Below are positions 1 to 8,434 of a stretch of 20,792 nucleotides of DNA, one piece after another. Every line of letters starts with the position of its first letter. Position 1 is the first letter of the stretch. The DNA comes from Moraxellaceae bacterium (GTDB lineage Bacteria > Pseudomonadota > Gammaproteobacteria > Pseudomonadales > Moraxellaceae), in the NCBI GenBank assembly GCA_014378805.1, contig JACMMY010000160.1:1-20792 (forward strand). Reading direction: 5' to 3'. A model generated the notes under the pieces. That model was not told where the DNA came from, did no database searches, and was given only the letters and a program-made list of their open reading frames with translations. The translations under genes were made by a program, and so were the position numbers.

Positions 1-1
1 A

Positions 2-2665
2 ACTCAATCTTTACAAGCATTAGAAGAGTATTTCACTTTCGCTGCGTCATTGGGAGCGGAAACGGCTTTTAAGCGGTGTGTTGGTGAGCATGTAGCATAT
101 AGTGACCGATTAGAAGGTATTCCAAGCGTTTGTTTGCGAGTGCCGACTGGTGGAGGTAAAACCTTGCTGGCAGCGCATAGTATTCCTATTGCTGCACAGA
201 ACTATGTAAATACGGATAGCCCAATTGTATTGTGGCTTGTTCCAACAGACATGATACGTCAGCAAACTTTGGTGGCTCTCTCGAATGTACAACATCCTTA
301 TCGAGAAGCCTTGCAAAGTCATTATGGCGACCGCTTAAAAGTCTGTGATATTGAAAGTCTGCAAACTTTAAACAAACATGATGTGGGTCAATCGTGCATT
401 GTGATTGTGACCACAATTCAAATTTTTAACATTGATAAAGAAAAAACTTTCCAGCGGAATGCTTATGCGTTTGATGAATCATTAAGTGAGCATTTTACCA
501 AGCTGAATCCTGCGAAAATTGAAAATATGGATAGGGTCACAGCAGACACATTGCAATATCAAAAGTTTTTGACAGAAAAAGATATTGGGCGTGTAAAACA
601 TTCATTGGTTAATTTTTTTCATTTGCATCGCCCAATTATTATTGTGGATGAGGCACATAAAAACAGAGGCGGCAAAACCTTTTTTCCAACGCTACAACGA
701 TTGAATCCTAGTTGCTTGATAGAATTAACAGCAACCCCAAAAGACAATAATGTGCTGTATTCAGTTTCCGCCGCAGAGTTAAAAGCGGCTGAAATGATTA
801 AATTGCCAGTTGTACTGACAGAGCACCCGCATAGTTGGCAAGATTGTGTTCGAGATGCACTGATCCAGCGTGAAAAACTGGAGTTGCTTGCACAGAAAGA
901 ACATGAGTACATTCGCCCAATTCTGCTCATACAAGCGCAAGATAAAAATGGTGAAGCCAATGTTGATGTGGTGAAGCAACATTTGCTAAATGACTATGAA
1001 AACATCTCCGAAGAGTGGATCGCAATTTCGACAGGTCAGACTAAAGAGCTAGATGATCAAAATCTATTTAGTCCAGACTGTAAGATCAAAATTGTGATTA
1101 CCGTTGAAGCATTAAAAGAAGGTTGGGATTGTTCTTTTGCCTATGTTTTGGCGAGTCTACAAAACATTAATTCGGCAACAGATGTTGAGCAATTGCTTGG
1201 TCGTGTATTGCGTATGCCTTATGCAAAACTACGCCAAAATGAAGAGTTAAACAAAGCCTATGCTCATGTGATTTCTAGCTCTATTGCACAAGCAACAGCC
1301 ACCCTGAAAGACCGTATGGTTGCAAATATGGGCTTTAACAAATGGGAAGCAGACACAGCAATAGTCGCTCAACCGCAACATGAATTGGATTTAGGTCAAA
1401 CGGCGGGTTATTCAAAGCCAAAAACACCTGAAGTTTTGATTTCTGTACCATTTGAATTGAAGCATGACGATTTGCCAATTGAACTTAAAGCTTCATTTCA
1501 AGCTAGAGAAACGAGCCAAGGTACTGCTTTAATAATCAATAAAGGTACGTCAGACGAAGAATTTGATCGAATTGAACAAGCGATAATTGAGCAAGCCACG
1601 CCTAAACAAAAGACCCATGTTCAAGAAGTCTTTAAGGATGCTCGTGCTGAACGACAAGCGTATCAAGCACCTGAAAACTGGGATGCGACATTTGCCTTAA
1701 TTCCACAGCTCGGTTTATTTGTTGATGGTGTGTGGCAAGTTGCAGATAAAGAAACGATTGAAGATTCTGTTGAATGGGACTTGCTGGATTATCCTGTTCA
1801 ATTGGACGGTTTTAATATCAAAGAAACCGTAAATAGCTTTGAAATTGACCTTAATCTTCATGATCAGCAATTAAGTTACGAGCATCTAAACAGTCAGCAA
1901 ACCCAATTTGCTGATATGCCAACACCTATCACCGAAAATGACCTTCTCAATTGGCTTGATCGTAAAACAAGAAGAGCAGGAATTACGCAAATTCAGTTAC
2001 GAGCCTATTTAACTAAGTTGATTAGCCAATTATTGAATGTGCGTAAATTTACTTTGACTCAATTGCATCGTGCACAGTTCCAGTTGGCATTAGCTGTGTC
2101 TAATGAATTGGATTGTTTATTTGAACTTGCCCGTAAGAAAGCATTCCAAGGTGATTTGTTTGGGCAGTTACAAGTCGAAGGAGAAGCTAAGTTTGATAAT
2201 AGCTTTGAGTTTAAACGGGGTGTTTACCCAGTCAGAATACCCTACCGAGGAAGCTATAAATTTAAAAAGCATTTCTATGCTGCAATTGACGATTTGAGGG
2301 AAAAAACCGACTCGGGTAAAACGTCTGAAGAATTTAACTGCGCTCTGCTATTAGACTTGCATCCGAAAGTTAAACATTGGGTACGCAATATTCCTAAACA
2401 GCCACGCACTTCATTTTGGTTACCAACAGAAAAAGACTATTTCTATCCCGACTTTATCGCAGAATTAGTGGATGGTTCGATTTTTGTGTTGGAGTACAAA
2501 GGTGGACATTTAGATACCGCTGATGATGCTCGAATCAAAAACGCAATTGGTAAACAATGGGCTAAAGATAGTGATAGCAACCGTTTGTTTTTGATGGCTA
2601 AAAAGCAAGATGAAGCTGGACGTAGTTTGGAAGAGCAGATTAATTTAATTCTTAGTTCAAAGTAA
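2..2665 (+). CDS. Type III restriction Res-like helicase-nuclease (5' end cut by window edge)
   Basis: This is a superfamily 2 DNA helicase fused to a nuclease domain, the architecture of type III restriction (Res) subunits, which translocate on DNA with ATP and cut it. The frame is open to the left edge, so the true start lies just outside; TTG at 50 is only the first in-frame start-like codon. The Walker A motif PTGGGKT is at 143–163, the DEAH box at 647–658, ELTATP follows, and motif VI (EQLLGRVLRMP) is near 1186–1218. Near the C-terminus a YPD...LEYKGG pattern (Asp codon at 2450, Lys about 16 residues later) fits a PD-(D/E)XK nuclease. The gap to the next gene is 26 bp on the same strand, so they are probably co-transcribed. 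A type III system would need a Mod methyltransferase; none is visible here, and it may lie to the left or be absent. Confidence 0.85.
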   Translation, partial: TQSLQALEEYFTFAASLGAETAFKRCVGEHVAYSDRLEGIPSVCLRVPTGGGKTLLAAHSIPIAAQNYVNTDSPIVLWLVPTDMIRQQTLVALSNVQHPYREALQSHYGDRLKVCDIESLQTLNKHDVGQSCIVIVTTIQIFNIDKEKTFQRNAYAFDESLSEHFTKLNPAKIENMDRVTADTLQYQKFLTEKDIGRVKHSLVNFFHLHRPIIIVDEAHKNRGGKTFFPTLQRLNPSCLIELTATPKDNNVLYSVSAAELKAAEMIKLPVVLTEHPHSWQDCVRDALIQREKLELLAQKEHEYIRPILLIQAQDKNGEANVDVVKQHLLNDYENISEEWIAISTGQTKELDDQNLFSPDCKIKIVITVEALKEGWDCSFAYVLASLQNINSATDVEQLLGRVLRMPYAKLRQNEELNKAYAHVISSSIAQATATLKDRMVANMGFNKWEADTAIVAQPQHELDLGQTAGYSKPKTPEVLISVPFELKHDDLPIELKASFQARETSQGTALIINKGTSDEEFDRIEQAIIEQATPKQKTHVQEVFKDARAERQAYQAPENWDATFALIPQLGLFVDGVWQVADKETIEDSVEWDLLDYPVQLDGFNIKETVNSFEIDLNLHDQQLSYEHLNSQQTQFADMPTPITENDLLNWLDRKTRRAGITQIQLRAYLTKLISQLLNVRKFTLTQLHRAQFQLALAVSNELDCLFELARKKAFQGDLFGQLQVEGEAKFDNSFEFKRGVYPVRIPYRGSYKFKKHFYAAIDDLREKTDSGKTSEEFNCALLLDLHPKVKHWVRNIPKQPRTSFWLPTEKDYFYPDFIAELVDGSIFVLEYKGGHLDTADDARIKNAIGKQWAKDSDSNRLFLMAKKQDEAGRSLEEQINLILSSK

Positions 2666-2691
2666 AAAAATAGAAGGATTTTGGGGGTAAT

Positions 2692-4542
2692 ATGAAGATT
2701 GATGCACAAGTAAAATCCGTTAAAAAATTAAAAGATTATTTTTTTCTTGTACCTGATTATCAACGTGAATACGTTTGGAAAGCAGATGATCAGGTTGAGC
2801 AATTTTTAATGGATATTGATAATGAATATGATGAAAAAACAGAAGAGCAAGAAAGCTATTTCATTGGTTCAATCATTATCGTAAAAAACAAAAATAAATA
2901 TGATGTGATTGATGGTCAGCAACGTCTGACCACAATCACATTAACTTTATGTGCAATCCGTGACTTATTGAAGCATCAAAATTTAGACGCAAAGCAAAAA
3001 AATTATCTCAATATTGTAGAGGAATTGCTCTATAGCTTTGAACCAGATACTGAAGAAACGGTGCTACGTTTAGAACTTCAGTATGAAGAAAGTAAAGACT
3101 ACTTAAATAAGCTAATTCTTGATGAACAATATATAGGTGAAAGTACTGCATCAATTCTAAAGATGCAGGCAGCCTATGCGGCGATTTACCAATATTTAGA
3201 AAGTTATTTACAGCGTGGCATAGCCGCGTTAATTAAATTTACACGGTATTTTATTAATAATATTGATTTGGTTATTATTGAATCAGAAGATATTAGTAGC
3301 GCATTAAAAATCTTTGAAACGATTAACCAACGTGGTGCTGGCTTAAATGCTATGGATTTGGTGAAAAATCTCTTGTTCAGCCAAGCCAATCAGAATCAAT
3401 TTAATACTATTAAAGAAACATGGAAAAAAATTAATGCTGCATTGCAACGCTGTGGTGAAGAAGAAAATCCACTGCGTTTCTTACGTTACTTTATGATGGC
3501 ACGTTATCATAACGGCATTTTACGTGAGGATGATATTTATAAATGGATTATTTCTAATGCAGGAAAATCAATTTTAAAATTTGAAACACAGCCCGTTGCT
3601 TTAGCACAAGAAATTGAATTTATGTCACAGCGTTATGCTGATTTGGTTAATGCTACTAAGATGCTAAGAGACGGAAGTGAATATCCAAATATTACCAATA
3701 TAGGTTTCTTAAATAAATATAAAGCCAGACAACACCTTGTGATGTTATTAGCATTAGCAAAAAAAGCTGATAAAGAAGCTATAAACTATTTGGCGAAACA
3801 AATTGAAAGTTTTTACTTTGTAACAAATACAGTGGGAATTTTAGGTAAGAGTAATGAACATTCATTTGCTAGCTGGGTGATATCTTTTCGTGAAAAATCA
3901 ACGATAAATGAAATTAAACAAGCCGTTGAAAAAACTTTAGTTCCTTATCTTTTGGAACGTTTGGATACTTTAAAATTTAAATTTTTAAATATTCGCCATG
4001 ATGCGTATAACCCGCAATATCGTCAACGTTTTATTTTAGGGCAATTAGAAAATCAGGCTCGTATACAAGTGGGCTGGCCTGAATTTAATTTCAATCAAAT
4101 TGCTAAATTAGAGATTGAACATATTTTCCCTCAAACGCCAAAAAACGGTATTCTACCGGATGAGTTTTTAGATAAAGCAGATTATAACAATACCATCTAT
4201 AAATTAGGGAATGTAACTTTGTTAGAAAGTGTTATTAATCAAGCAATAAATAACATGAATGACCTAAATGCAAATTGGTTTGAGCAGAAACAACAGGAAT
4301 ATGCAAAATCTAATTTACTAACGGTAAACTTACTTGATCATCATTATACAATTGGAAAAAATACAGCTATAAATCGTTTTAAAGATGATAAAAACTATAT
4401 TTATCCAGTTTGGTCAAAGGAAGCGATTGTAGAACGTCAAAACATTTTATTAGATTTAGCCTTGGATGTATGGCGTATTAATGATCAGAGACTAGATCGG
4501 TATAAATTTGCGTTATATGAAGAGCAATTAGGGAGTGCTTAA
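2692..4542 (+). CDS. GmrSD-like restriction protein (DUF262 + HNH/DUF1524)
   Basis: The 616-residue protein has both halves of GmrSD-type enzymes in one chain. The N-terminal DUF262 part shows YQREYVW (23–29) and DGQQRLT (74–80), the ParB/Srx-like nucleotide-binding signature, and NQRGAGL at 212–218. The C-terminal part has IEHIFPQ with His477 and KLGNVTLLE at 504–512, the HNH nuclease signature of DUF1524. Known members (GmrSD, BrxU, SspE) restrict phages whose DNA carries modified bases or act together with phosphorothioation. The start ATG follows a GGGGGT-rich Shine-Dalgarno region. It sits directly after the Res-like gene and faces the gmt operon, which places it as island cargo. The recognised modification cannot be told from sequence. 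An ATG overlapping its stop opens only a five-codon frame, possibly the remnant of a lost third gene. Confidence 0.88.
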   Translation: MKIDAQVKSVKKLKDYFFLVPDYQREYVWKADDQVEQFLMDIDNEYDEKTEEQESYFIGSIIIVKNKNKYDVIDGQQRLTTITLTLCAIRDLLKHQNLDAKQKNYLNIVEELLYSFEPDTEETVLRLELQYEESKDYLNKLILDEQYIGESTASILKMQAAYAAIYQYLESYLQRGIAALIKFTRYFINNIDLVIIESEDISSALKIFETINQRGAGLNAMDLVKNLLFSQANQNQFNTIKETWKKINAALQRCGEEENPLRFLRYFMMARYHNGILREDDIYKWIISNAGKSILKFETQPVALAQEIEFMSQRYADLVNATKMLRDGSEYPNITNIGFLNKYKARQHLVMLLALAKKADKEAINYLAKQIESFYFVTNTVGILGKSNEHSFASWVISFREKSTINEIKQAVEKTLVPYLLERLDTLKFKFLNIRHDAYNPQYRQRFILGQLENQARIQVGWPEFNFNQIAKLEIEHIFPQTPKNGILPDEFLDKADYNNTIYKLGNVTLLESVINQAINNMNDLNANWFEQKQQEYAKSNLLTVNLLDHHYTIGKNTAINRFKDDKNYIYPVWSKEAIVERQNILLDLALDVWRINDQRLDRYKFALYEEQLGSA

Positions 4543-4599
4543 TGGAAAATTTGCTGTGATAGTCACGATTTACTTTCAGTATATTTTAGTAGAGAGTTA

Positions 4600-5067
4600 T
4601 TAATAATATAAGTTAATGATATGCCAGGTTTTTCTACCTTTAGGAGTCTGTACTTGAATTTCATCATCTACAGACTTTCCTAAACAGGCTTTTGCCATAG
4701 GTGATTGCAAGGTAATATAATCTTTATGACCGTAAATTTCTTCATCACCAACGATACGGAATTTAATAGCCTCACCTTCATCATTTTCCAATTCAAGCCA
4801 CGCACCAAAATAAGCTTTTCCGTCTTGTTCAGGACTATATTCAACTTTGTGAGCCACCTCAAAGAGCTTGGTTAAGTGCCTAATTCTACGATCTATTTCT
4901 CTTAACTTTCTTTTGTTGTAGATGTAATCTCCGTTCTCCGACCGATCGCCCAAACTTGCAGCCCAAGAAACAATTTTAGTGATTTCAGGGCGTTCTGTTC
5001 TAACAAGATGAGTTAGTTCATCTTGTAAGCGTTTATAGCCTTCGGCAGTCAAAAATTTACGATTCAT
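4600..5067 (-). CDS. greB: Transcription elongation factor GreB, island-borne copy
   Basis: This complete 155-residue Gre factor (GreB of E. coli has 158) binds the RNA polymerase secondary channel and stimulates cleavage of backtracked RNA. The conserved tip sequence GDRSEN is intact with Asp41 and Glu44, the two acidic residues that position the catalytic metal, and NKRKLREIDRR plus the C-terminal domain (FGAW, RIVG, SPMA) follow. Its ATG overlaps the gmtX stop as ATGA, so translation is probably coupled to the recombination trio. It is clearly diverged from the host greB tail at 9859, with many amino-acid differences, so it is not a recent duplicate of that allele. Its presence in an island that interrupts host greB suggests a compensating copy, but a role in transposition or in cargo expression is also possible. 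Confidence 0.9.
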   Translation of the reverse strand: MNRKFLTAEGYKRLQDELTHLVRTERPEITKIVSWAASLGDRSENGDYIYNKRKLREIDRRIRHLTKLFEVAHKVEYSPEQDGKAYFGAWLELENDEGEAIKFRIVGDEEIYGHKDYITLQSPMAKACLGKSVDDEIQVQTPKGRKTWHIINLYY

Positions 5068-5675
5068 GCTAAATATTCCAAAGCCTTACGAATGGCATCT
5101 AAAGTAGCCACTTTAAAAACAGGCATATCATTTTCATCAACTAATTCACCATATTTCGTTTGTGTGAAATTCCATTTTTTCTGAAAATCTTTAGAAAGCA
5201 GGTATTCTAAGGCTCTAATTTCCTGTTCAGTTAGTCTAAAAGTTTCATTGGAAACCATATTCTTGTGATCATAAACATCTATTCTTTGTTTAGGTGGAAT
5301 GATTTCTCTAACCATTTGCTGCGCTTCTTTCAATTCTGAAGCCATAATTCTGATTAGTAATTGATGCTTAGGATTTTCAACTTCTGTAATCCAGTCAGTT
5401 TCTTGCTTAGAAAGTTTTTTTGTTTTTTTGCCTTGAGATGCAGCATCGTCGAAAGCTTGAATTAACGCACGGTATTTCATACCTGCTGAATTGCGTATGC
5501 TTTGGGCTAGAGGAACGCCTCGCTTGTACCCCAGCTTTGAGATAGTGGCAATGGAAAAATCCTGAATGCCACGTTCCTGCTGCTCTTTGCAAACATCGTA
5601 AATTGCATCAAGGGATTGTTGTACTTTACTTGATGCATCTTTCTTTAAGTGTTCGTGTAATTCTTCGGGACTCAT
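5064..5675 (-). CDS. gmtX: Gamma-mobile-trio protein GmtX
   Basis: This 203-residue protein of unknown biochemical activity is the third gene of the trio. Recognition rests on its position directly after the large integrase gene (2 bp between stop and start) and on its N-terminal pattern VQQSLDAI...DFSIATISKLGYKRG...SIRNSAGMKYRALI, which I associate with GmtX and TnpC-like accessory proteins of multi-recombinase elements. The N-terminal half looks helical with a possible DNA-binding fold; the KKTKK stretch near residue 85 is basic. The C-terminal third is a separate mixed region. It overlaps the downstream greB by 4 bp. Its function in mobility is assumed from gene linkage only. The ATG is preceded by a GAGAG Shine-Dalgarno within the end of gmtZ. 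Confidence 0.75.
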   Translation of the reverse strand: MSPEELHEHLKKDASSKVQQSLDAIYDVCKEQQERGIQDFSIATISKLGYKRGVPLAQSIRNSAGMKYRALIQAFDDAASQGKKTKKLSKQETDWITEVENPKHQLLIRIMASELKEAQQMVREIIPPKQRIDVYDHKNMVSNETFRLTEQEIRALEYLLSKDFQKKWNFTQTKYGELVDENDMPVFKVATLDAIRKALEYLA

Positions 5676-5677
5676 TT

Positions 5678-8434
5678 TTAGCTCTCGATAAGATTATTAG
5701 AGTTAATCATAATCAACTCAATATCGGATTTAGATATTCGCTCCACTTCAGCTAGTTCTGAAAATTTAACATGACAATCAATAACTTGTTGTACCTTTTC
5801 TAAGGATTTTAATCTACTCATGAGTAGTTTGAATATTTGATTGCCTGCAACAAGCTGCTGATCTTTGGATAGGGTAAAAAGGGTCGGCATAATTCCATTA
5901 AACATAGCCATTTTATCTATTAATTGAGTTCTTGGATAAATTGCTTGATCGGCATTACAGGATTTATAAATCATTGCATTTTCACAAACTTCTTGCAGTT
6001 GCTGATAATGGTTGACTTCCTCCATCTCCAATATCAGTTCAGCATCGCGCATGGTAATAAGAGATAGTTCATTTTTATGCGGTAGAAAAGAAAATTGATT
6101 AATTACGTTACGGCATCGAGAGACATGCCCAAAAGCAGCTTGAATATCACAAAGTAACATGTCCAGCTTCTTGGCGGAGGTTTCATATTCAGACTCAAAA
6201 TTTCGGAGTTCGGTTTCTAATGGCGCTCGAGTAAGACTTTTAGAGAATTCCAACCCTTTAAGGTTTGCAATATACTCTTCTCGTTCAAGACTGCTTATTT
6301 CTTTAGTCAAGTTTGTGACTTGGTTTTGTAGTTTGGTACAGGTGTCAGACTGATCGTTGGATTGCAGCAAAATTTCATTCGTAATTGCCAAAAGCCCTCC
6401 TAAGAATGCAGGACCAGTAATGAAATGTCTACATCGTAGACAATTCTGGATACCTAAATATCCTTGTGGAGTGGGCGTATAAAATGAACTGCTTTGGATT
6501 AATTCGCCACCATCGTGACATCGTGAAGCTGCATATGGGCAGATACCATAATCCCTAAAAATATAATTTCCTGCAGGTATGTCATTGTTTAATGCTTGCA
6601 GAAGTTCAATGTTACTACCAACAAGCTGATTTTTAACTTCTTCAATTCTATTCTGTTCAATAGTGCGCTGAATGGATTCAACTTCTGATTTGAGAGCAAT
6701 TTTCTCGCCTTCTTCTAGTCGGGTACGAATATCATGATTAGAAACTTTACAGTAATAAATCGACATGATCACCGAGCTATGTCCAACGATTTTCATAACA
6801 ATTTCAATTGGCATACCCATTTCGATAACATAAGCGGTAATCAAGCTCACACGCATACTATGTGGCGTATATTTCGATTTATAATTACTTAGAGTTGCAG
6901 AGTTACCTTCAAGAGTTGCTAACTTCAGATTAGACGGTTGTATGTGATAGAGGGCAATTGCTAATCGTGCGGTCAATGCATTAGCTACAGTTGCAGGCTC
7001 AAAATCATTGAAACGCCTAAATAAAAAGCAATTGATACCTTTTGATTTTCTCTGCAACTCATTTAGATTTGTTCTTTGGCAATCAGCCCATGAGCTAGGT
7101 GAGTGAATTGGATTGTATTTTTGCTGCCACTTCCTAAGTTTAATTAACCAATAGGCTAGGTCTTCGGGCATCCAAGGAACTGTATAGCCCATACCATGAT
7201 TATTCGTTTTGTTTGTGGTAGTGAACATGCCGAGTTGACCATCCGACATTTGCTTAATAAACGATTGTGCTTTGGTCATTCCAGCGAAAGGCGAGGTGTT
7301 TTTTAGCCAGATTAATTTATTATGTCCATCTATATCAGCAATATACTCATCAGCTTCACCCGAATCATTATAAGCAATTTGTCTACCGCGTAAGGGAACT
7401 TTAGTTAAAGCGTATGTGTGTATCCAGTCCATAGGACACCAAAGGAACGTCTGTTTATCTACGATTCGATATACACAATCCTTATCATTATGGTCAATCA
7501 AGTTAGAACTGACCCTAATCCAATCTGCATCAAATTTGTGTAAATGTTTGAGATCCTGAAAATTCTTAGCGGAGTCGGGAATAATCCAATTCTGTGCTTT
7601 TTTTACAAAATGATATTGAAGACAAGGCTTAGTTGTTTCAGAGCGGGCTAAGGCTGAAGAAGCATTCTGTTGAGTCAACAATAGTCTAAAAGGATTTCTA
7701 GCATTATTTACTCGAACAATTTCTCCTGTATCTTCATCCTCAATTGTCAAATCATTATCAATGACGTAATCTAAAAATTCATTTACGGCAATAATAATTT
7801 TTCGTTTCATATGATCAGATTCTAAATTTTCGATCTGATTTTTAAATGGTTTAATATCAAATTTTTCTTGGGTTAAAAAAGCATGTGGTGATTTACTCTT
7901 GTCAAAACGTTCAATATATAAACGAAAAAACCGACATAGATGAGTTTCTTTAGTGCTACCGCCCCTGGCTCTTTTCATAAATTCATTAATTTTTTCTGCC
8001 CATGCCTGATATTCTCTAGGAATGAAGTCTGGCTTAAACGGCTCTTCTTTACCTAGAAATTTAAACCAGTTTTCCCATTCATCCTCATAAACTCCTTGCG
8101 GGTCAAAAGGTATTGAAGGATCATTTTGATTACCAACAAAGCTTTTGTATTCTTTGGCGTTTTTAAAATTATTTTCATGAATGATTTGCTTGAGTTCTTG
8201 ATAGCAAATAAATTCGGATATATCAAAAAACTCTCGATAACTTACCCATTCGTCGTAAATACGTTCAGGGTGCGCAGGTAAACCATGTTCACTATATTTT
8301 TGTCTATAAATAACAGAGTTTGTAATATTTAATTGTTTGCATATCTGTTTTAGTTCATCAAAAGTCATGCGTGATGAGTATGAATTAATAAACTTTTTCT
8401 TTTCAATTTGTCGAATTGCGTGTGGCTTAATCAT
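5678..8434 (-). CDS. gmtZ: Gamma-mobile-trio integrase GmtZ (large tyrosine recombinase)
   Basis: The 918-residue protein is a giant tyrosine recombinase. The first 110 residues hold two related units ending in Y.DEW..(W/Y)..F, resembling phage-integrase repeat units. The catalytic core shows PLRGRQ (Arg about 349), HSMR (His525, Arg528), GHSSV (His552) and a tyrosine pair at 560–561, the order expected for R-H-R-H-Y recombinases. After the core come a Cys-rich segment (YGICPYAASRC and NCLRCRHF), a likely zinc site, and a coiled-coil-like stretch rich in Leu, Glu and Lys. ATG at 8434 overlaps the gmtY stop as ATGA and has a GAGAAG Shine-Dalgarno; an upstream in-frame start at 8494 would run 20 codons inside gmtY and is rejected. 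It probably acts with GmtY on the island ends. All key residues seem intact, so the element may be active. Confidence 0.82.
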   Translation of the reverse strand: MIKPHAIRQIEKKKFINSYSSRMTFDELKQICKQLNITNSVIYRQKYSEHGLPAHPERIYDEWVSYREFFDISEFICYQELKQIIHENNFKNAKEYKSFVGNQNDPSIPFDPQGVYEDEWENWFKFLGKEEPFKPDFIPREYQAWAEKINEFMKRARGGSTKETHLCRFFRLYIERFDKSKSPHAFLTQEKFDIKPFKNQIENLESDHMKRKIIIAVNEFLDYVIDNDLTIEDEDTGEIVRVNNARNPFRLLLTQQNASSALARSETTKPCLQYHFVKKAQNWIIPDSAKNFQDLKHLHKFDADWIRVSSNLIDHNDKDCVYRIVDKQTFLWCPMDWIHTYALTKVPLRGRQIAYNDSGEADEYIADIDGHNKLIWLKNTSPFAGMTKAQSFIKQMSDGQLGMFTTTNKTNNHGMGYTVPWMPEDLAYWLIKLRKWQQKYNPIHSPSSWADCQRTNLNELQRKSKGINCFLFRRFNDFEPATVANALTARLAIALYHIQPSNLKLATLEGNSATLSNYKSKYTPHSMRVSLITAYVIEMGMPIEIVMKIVGHSSVIMSIYYCKVSNHDIRTRLEEGEKIALKSEVESIQRTIEQNRIEEVKNQLVGSNIELLQALNNDIPAGNYIFRDYGICPYAASRCHDGGELIQSSSFYTPTPQGYLGIQNCLRCRHFITGPAFLGGLLAITNEILLQSNDQSDTCTKLQNQVTNLTKEISSLEREEYIANLKGLEFSKSLTRAPLETELRNFESEYETSAKKLDMLLCDIQAAFGHVSRCRNVINQFSFLPHKNELSLITMRDAELILEMEEVNHYQQLQEVCENAMIYKSCNADQAIYPRTQLIDKMAMFNGIMPTLFTLSKDQQLVAGNQIFKLLMSRLKSLEKVQQVIDCHVKFSELAEVERISKSDIELIMINSNNLIES

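Noticed and set aside
4556..4566. GTGA-TAG-TCAC hairpin between the convergent GmrSD-like and greB genes
   Set aside because: The stem is only 4 bp with no T-run; too weak to call a terminator.
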